The notes under the pieces are model-generated. The model saw nothing but the letters and a program-made list of their open reading frames with translations. It made no database searches and was not told the origin of the DNA. From Bin87 sp963666865 (GTDB lineage: Bacteria; Chloroflexota; Dehalococcoidia; Lucifugimonadales; UBA3495), in NCBI GenBank assembly GCA_963666865.1, contig OY763072.1, positions 1 to 64,000 on the forward strand: 64,000 nt of DNA. The letters run 5' to 3'. Of the stretch, positions 62,975 through 64,000 are shown one piece after another. Within the stretch, counting starts at the first letter, position 1. Each line of letters begins with the position of its first letter. The translations under genes and the position numbers were made by a program.

Positions 62975-63934
62975 ATGGAGCGGATACCAATAAGCCCATC
63001 TTCATGGCGTTCAACCGTATTTAGAGCGCAGGGTTGCCGGTGTCTGTTCCTTGCGCTGGCGGCGGTCGTGCTGGTGACATCCTGCGCCCATGACCCCGGA
63101 GCCGCCACGCCAACGGCCGGCCCGCCGACGTCCACGCCGGAACCGGTCACAATCGTCCCAACACCGACTCATACCGTCTCCCCGACTGAGGCGAGGGAGA
63201 AGTTGGTGTTCCCCCGTCACGACGAGGCAATTCCCCCCAACCGTGGCGATAGATACGTTTATGGTGAACTGTCGGTGGTGGGCGACTGTCTGCGGATATC
63301 CTACGTTGACCAGGTTGACCGTGAGGGGACGCGCCACGGCCTGCTGATCGTGTGGCCGGCCGGGTTTGACTTTCGGACCGGGGACGATGATGAGGTGGAA
63401 GTGATCGGACTCGATGGGATCGTCACCGCCGCCGAAGGCCAAACGCTTCGGCTATCGGGCAGAAAGGTTTTGCGCCAGGCGGCGGCGATTGACCGGTGGG
63501 ATTGGCGGGGCGGCGACGTGGGGCATTGCGCCGGCCCCTTCTGGTTGGTCGGAGATGAGGTTACCGCCATGACGTCGGGTACTTCAGGCGCCAAGCCGGC
63601 AGATGGCATTTTCTTCCCGCGCCTGAACCACCAACGCGGGCCCATCATATCCCCGCTGGCGGGTATGGAGGGACAGCTGACGTTGCGCGGCAACTGTCTT
63701 CGACTGGAGACGCCCTACCCGCCCGGGGCGTACCTCGTGGTCTGGCCGCCGGGTTTCAGCGTCGATAGGGCGAGGGATGACTTGGTCGTGATGAACGGTG
63801 GCGGCAGCGCCATCGCTGAGGTTGGCGATGACATCAGGCTGGGGGGACGCAGCGGCAAAGCCGGCTCCGATTATTCGGATGAGTGTCCGGGAGCGTATTT
63901 CCTGGCTTATTCGGTCCAACCGGCCGGTCAGTGA
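62975..63934 (+). CDS. Lipoprotein with two tandem repeat domains
   Basis: 319 residues from the ATG at 62975 (GGAG nine bases upstream). The lipobox LVTSC follows a hydrophobic stretch; a Thr/Pro linker leads to two homologous domains of about 100 residues. Each has G(D/N)CLR(I/L), VVWP.GF, a DDD/DDL segment, then GDDIRLGG/GQTLRLSG and a Cys-containing end (HCAGPFW; ECPGAYF). The two domains probably arose by duplication and each has a conserved Cys pair. No family recognised. Confidence 0.72.
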   Translation: MERIPISPSSWRSTVFRAQGCRCLFLALAAVVLVTSCAHDPGAATPTAGPPTSTPEPVTIVPTPTHTVSPTEAREKLVFPRHDEAIPPNRGDRYVYGELSVVGDCLRISYVDQVDREGTRHGLLIVWPAGFDFRTGDDDEVEVIGLDGIVTAAEGQTLRLSGRKVLRQAAAIDRWDWRGGDVGHCAGPFWLVGDEVTAMTSGTSGAKPADGIFFPRLNHQRGPIISPLAGMEGQLTLRGNCLRLETPYPPGAYLVVWPPGFSVDRARDDLVVMNGGGSAIAEVGDDIRLGGRSGKAGSDYSDECPGAYFLAYSVQPAGQ

Positions 63935-64000
63935 CCGCGATGCCTCCGCTTTCCGCTTGCGGTATAATCCCTGCCATCCGCGCCGGCCCGGTGTCTGCCG
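63935..64000. other. Window end, possible -10 box
   Basis: A TATAAT at about 63963 may belong to a promoter of a gene beyond the window. No clear -35 was found at 17 bp. Confidence 0.3.

Overview
The window looks like a chromosome piece of a high-GC, uncultivated Chloroflexota, most likely of the SAR202/Dehalococcoidia type. This is an inference from gene content: Rieske oxygenase, F420/flavin-type LLM oxidoreductase, SDR and amidohydrolase genes scattered singly, tandem Uma2 genes, threonine/proline-rich lipoproteins, a T-box ahead of ilvB, and many short palindromic repeats. No rRNA or tRNA gene and no CRISPR array was seen.

Region 1 (1-26.3 kb) is accessory DNA. A four-gene minus-strand membrane/secreted operon (1-2.95 kb) is followed by a patchwork of small or decayed genes: two DNA methyltransferases and a methyltransferase remnant, a UvrD-like helicase, two copies of a coiled-coil protein (one intact, one pseudogene), two copies of a 75-residue cysteine-rich protein, a transposase-like/HUH-replicase fusion, a pentapeptide-repeat ORF, and long stretches without convincing genes. 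It ends in a satellite-like block: primase, AlpA-type regulator and P4-type integrase (20.9-26.3 kb), preceded by a divergent second tyrosine recombinase (18.9 kb) and an IS1595-like remnant.

Region 2 (26.4-46.3 kb) is catabolic and defence cargo: two SDRs, two amidohydrolases, ring-hydroxylating oxygenase alpha and beta subunits, an LLM oxidoreductase, a GNAT, an alpha/beta hydrolase and an M24 protein, together with two Uma2 proteins next to an MmeI-like restriction-modification enzyme, an orphan antitoxin, a frameshifted HEPN gene with its partner, and a HEXXH lipoprotein.

Region 3 (46.4-64 kb) is more core-like: a sugar-nucleotide epimerase, thioredoxin reductase, a tandem universal stress protein, a CaCA antiporter, Hsp20, a large secreted fibronectin-III protein, then a promoter plus T-box leader driving ilvB-ilvN-ilvC-leuA, followed by a three-Cys-motif/TcmP gene pair, an MBL-fold exonuclease-like gene and a lipoprotein.

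The most striking unexplained structure is in the repeats. (1) A REPIN-like family: six inward-facing pairs of about 27-bp hairpin arms with spacers of exactly 47 or 41 bp and unrelated spacer sequence. (2) A 28-bp palindrome present five times, once in frame inside the restriction-modification gene. (3) Two long hairpins with the same core and covarying outer pairs that bracket the fibronectin gene. (4) A 131-nt nested-stem plus pseudoknot candidate RNA at 3421-3551.
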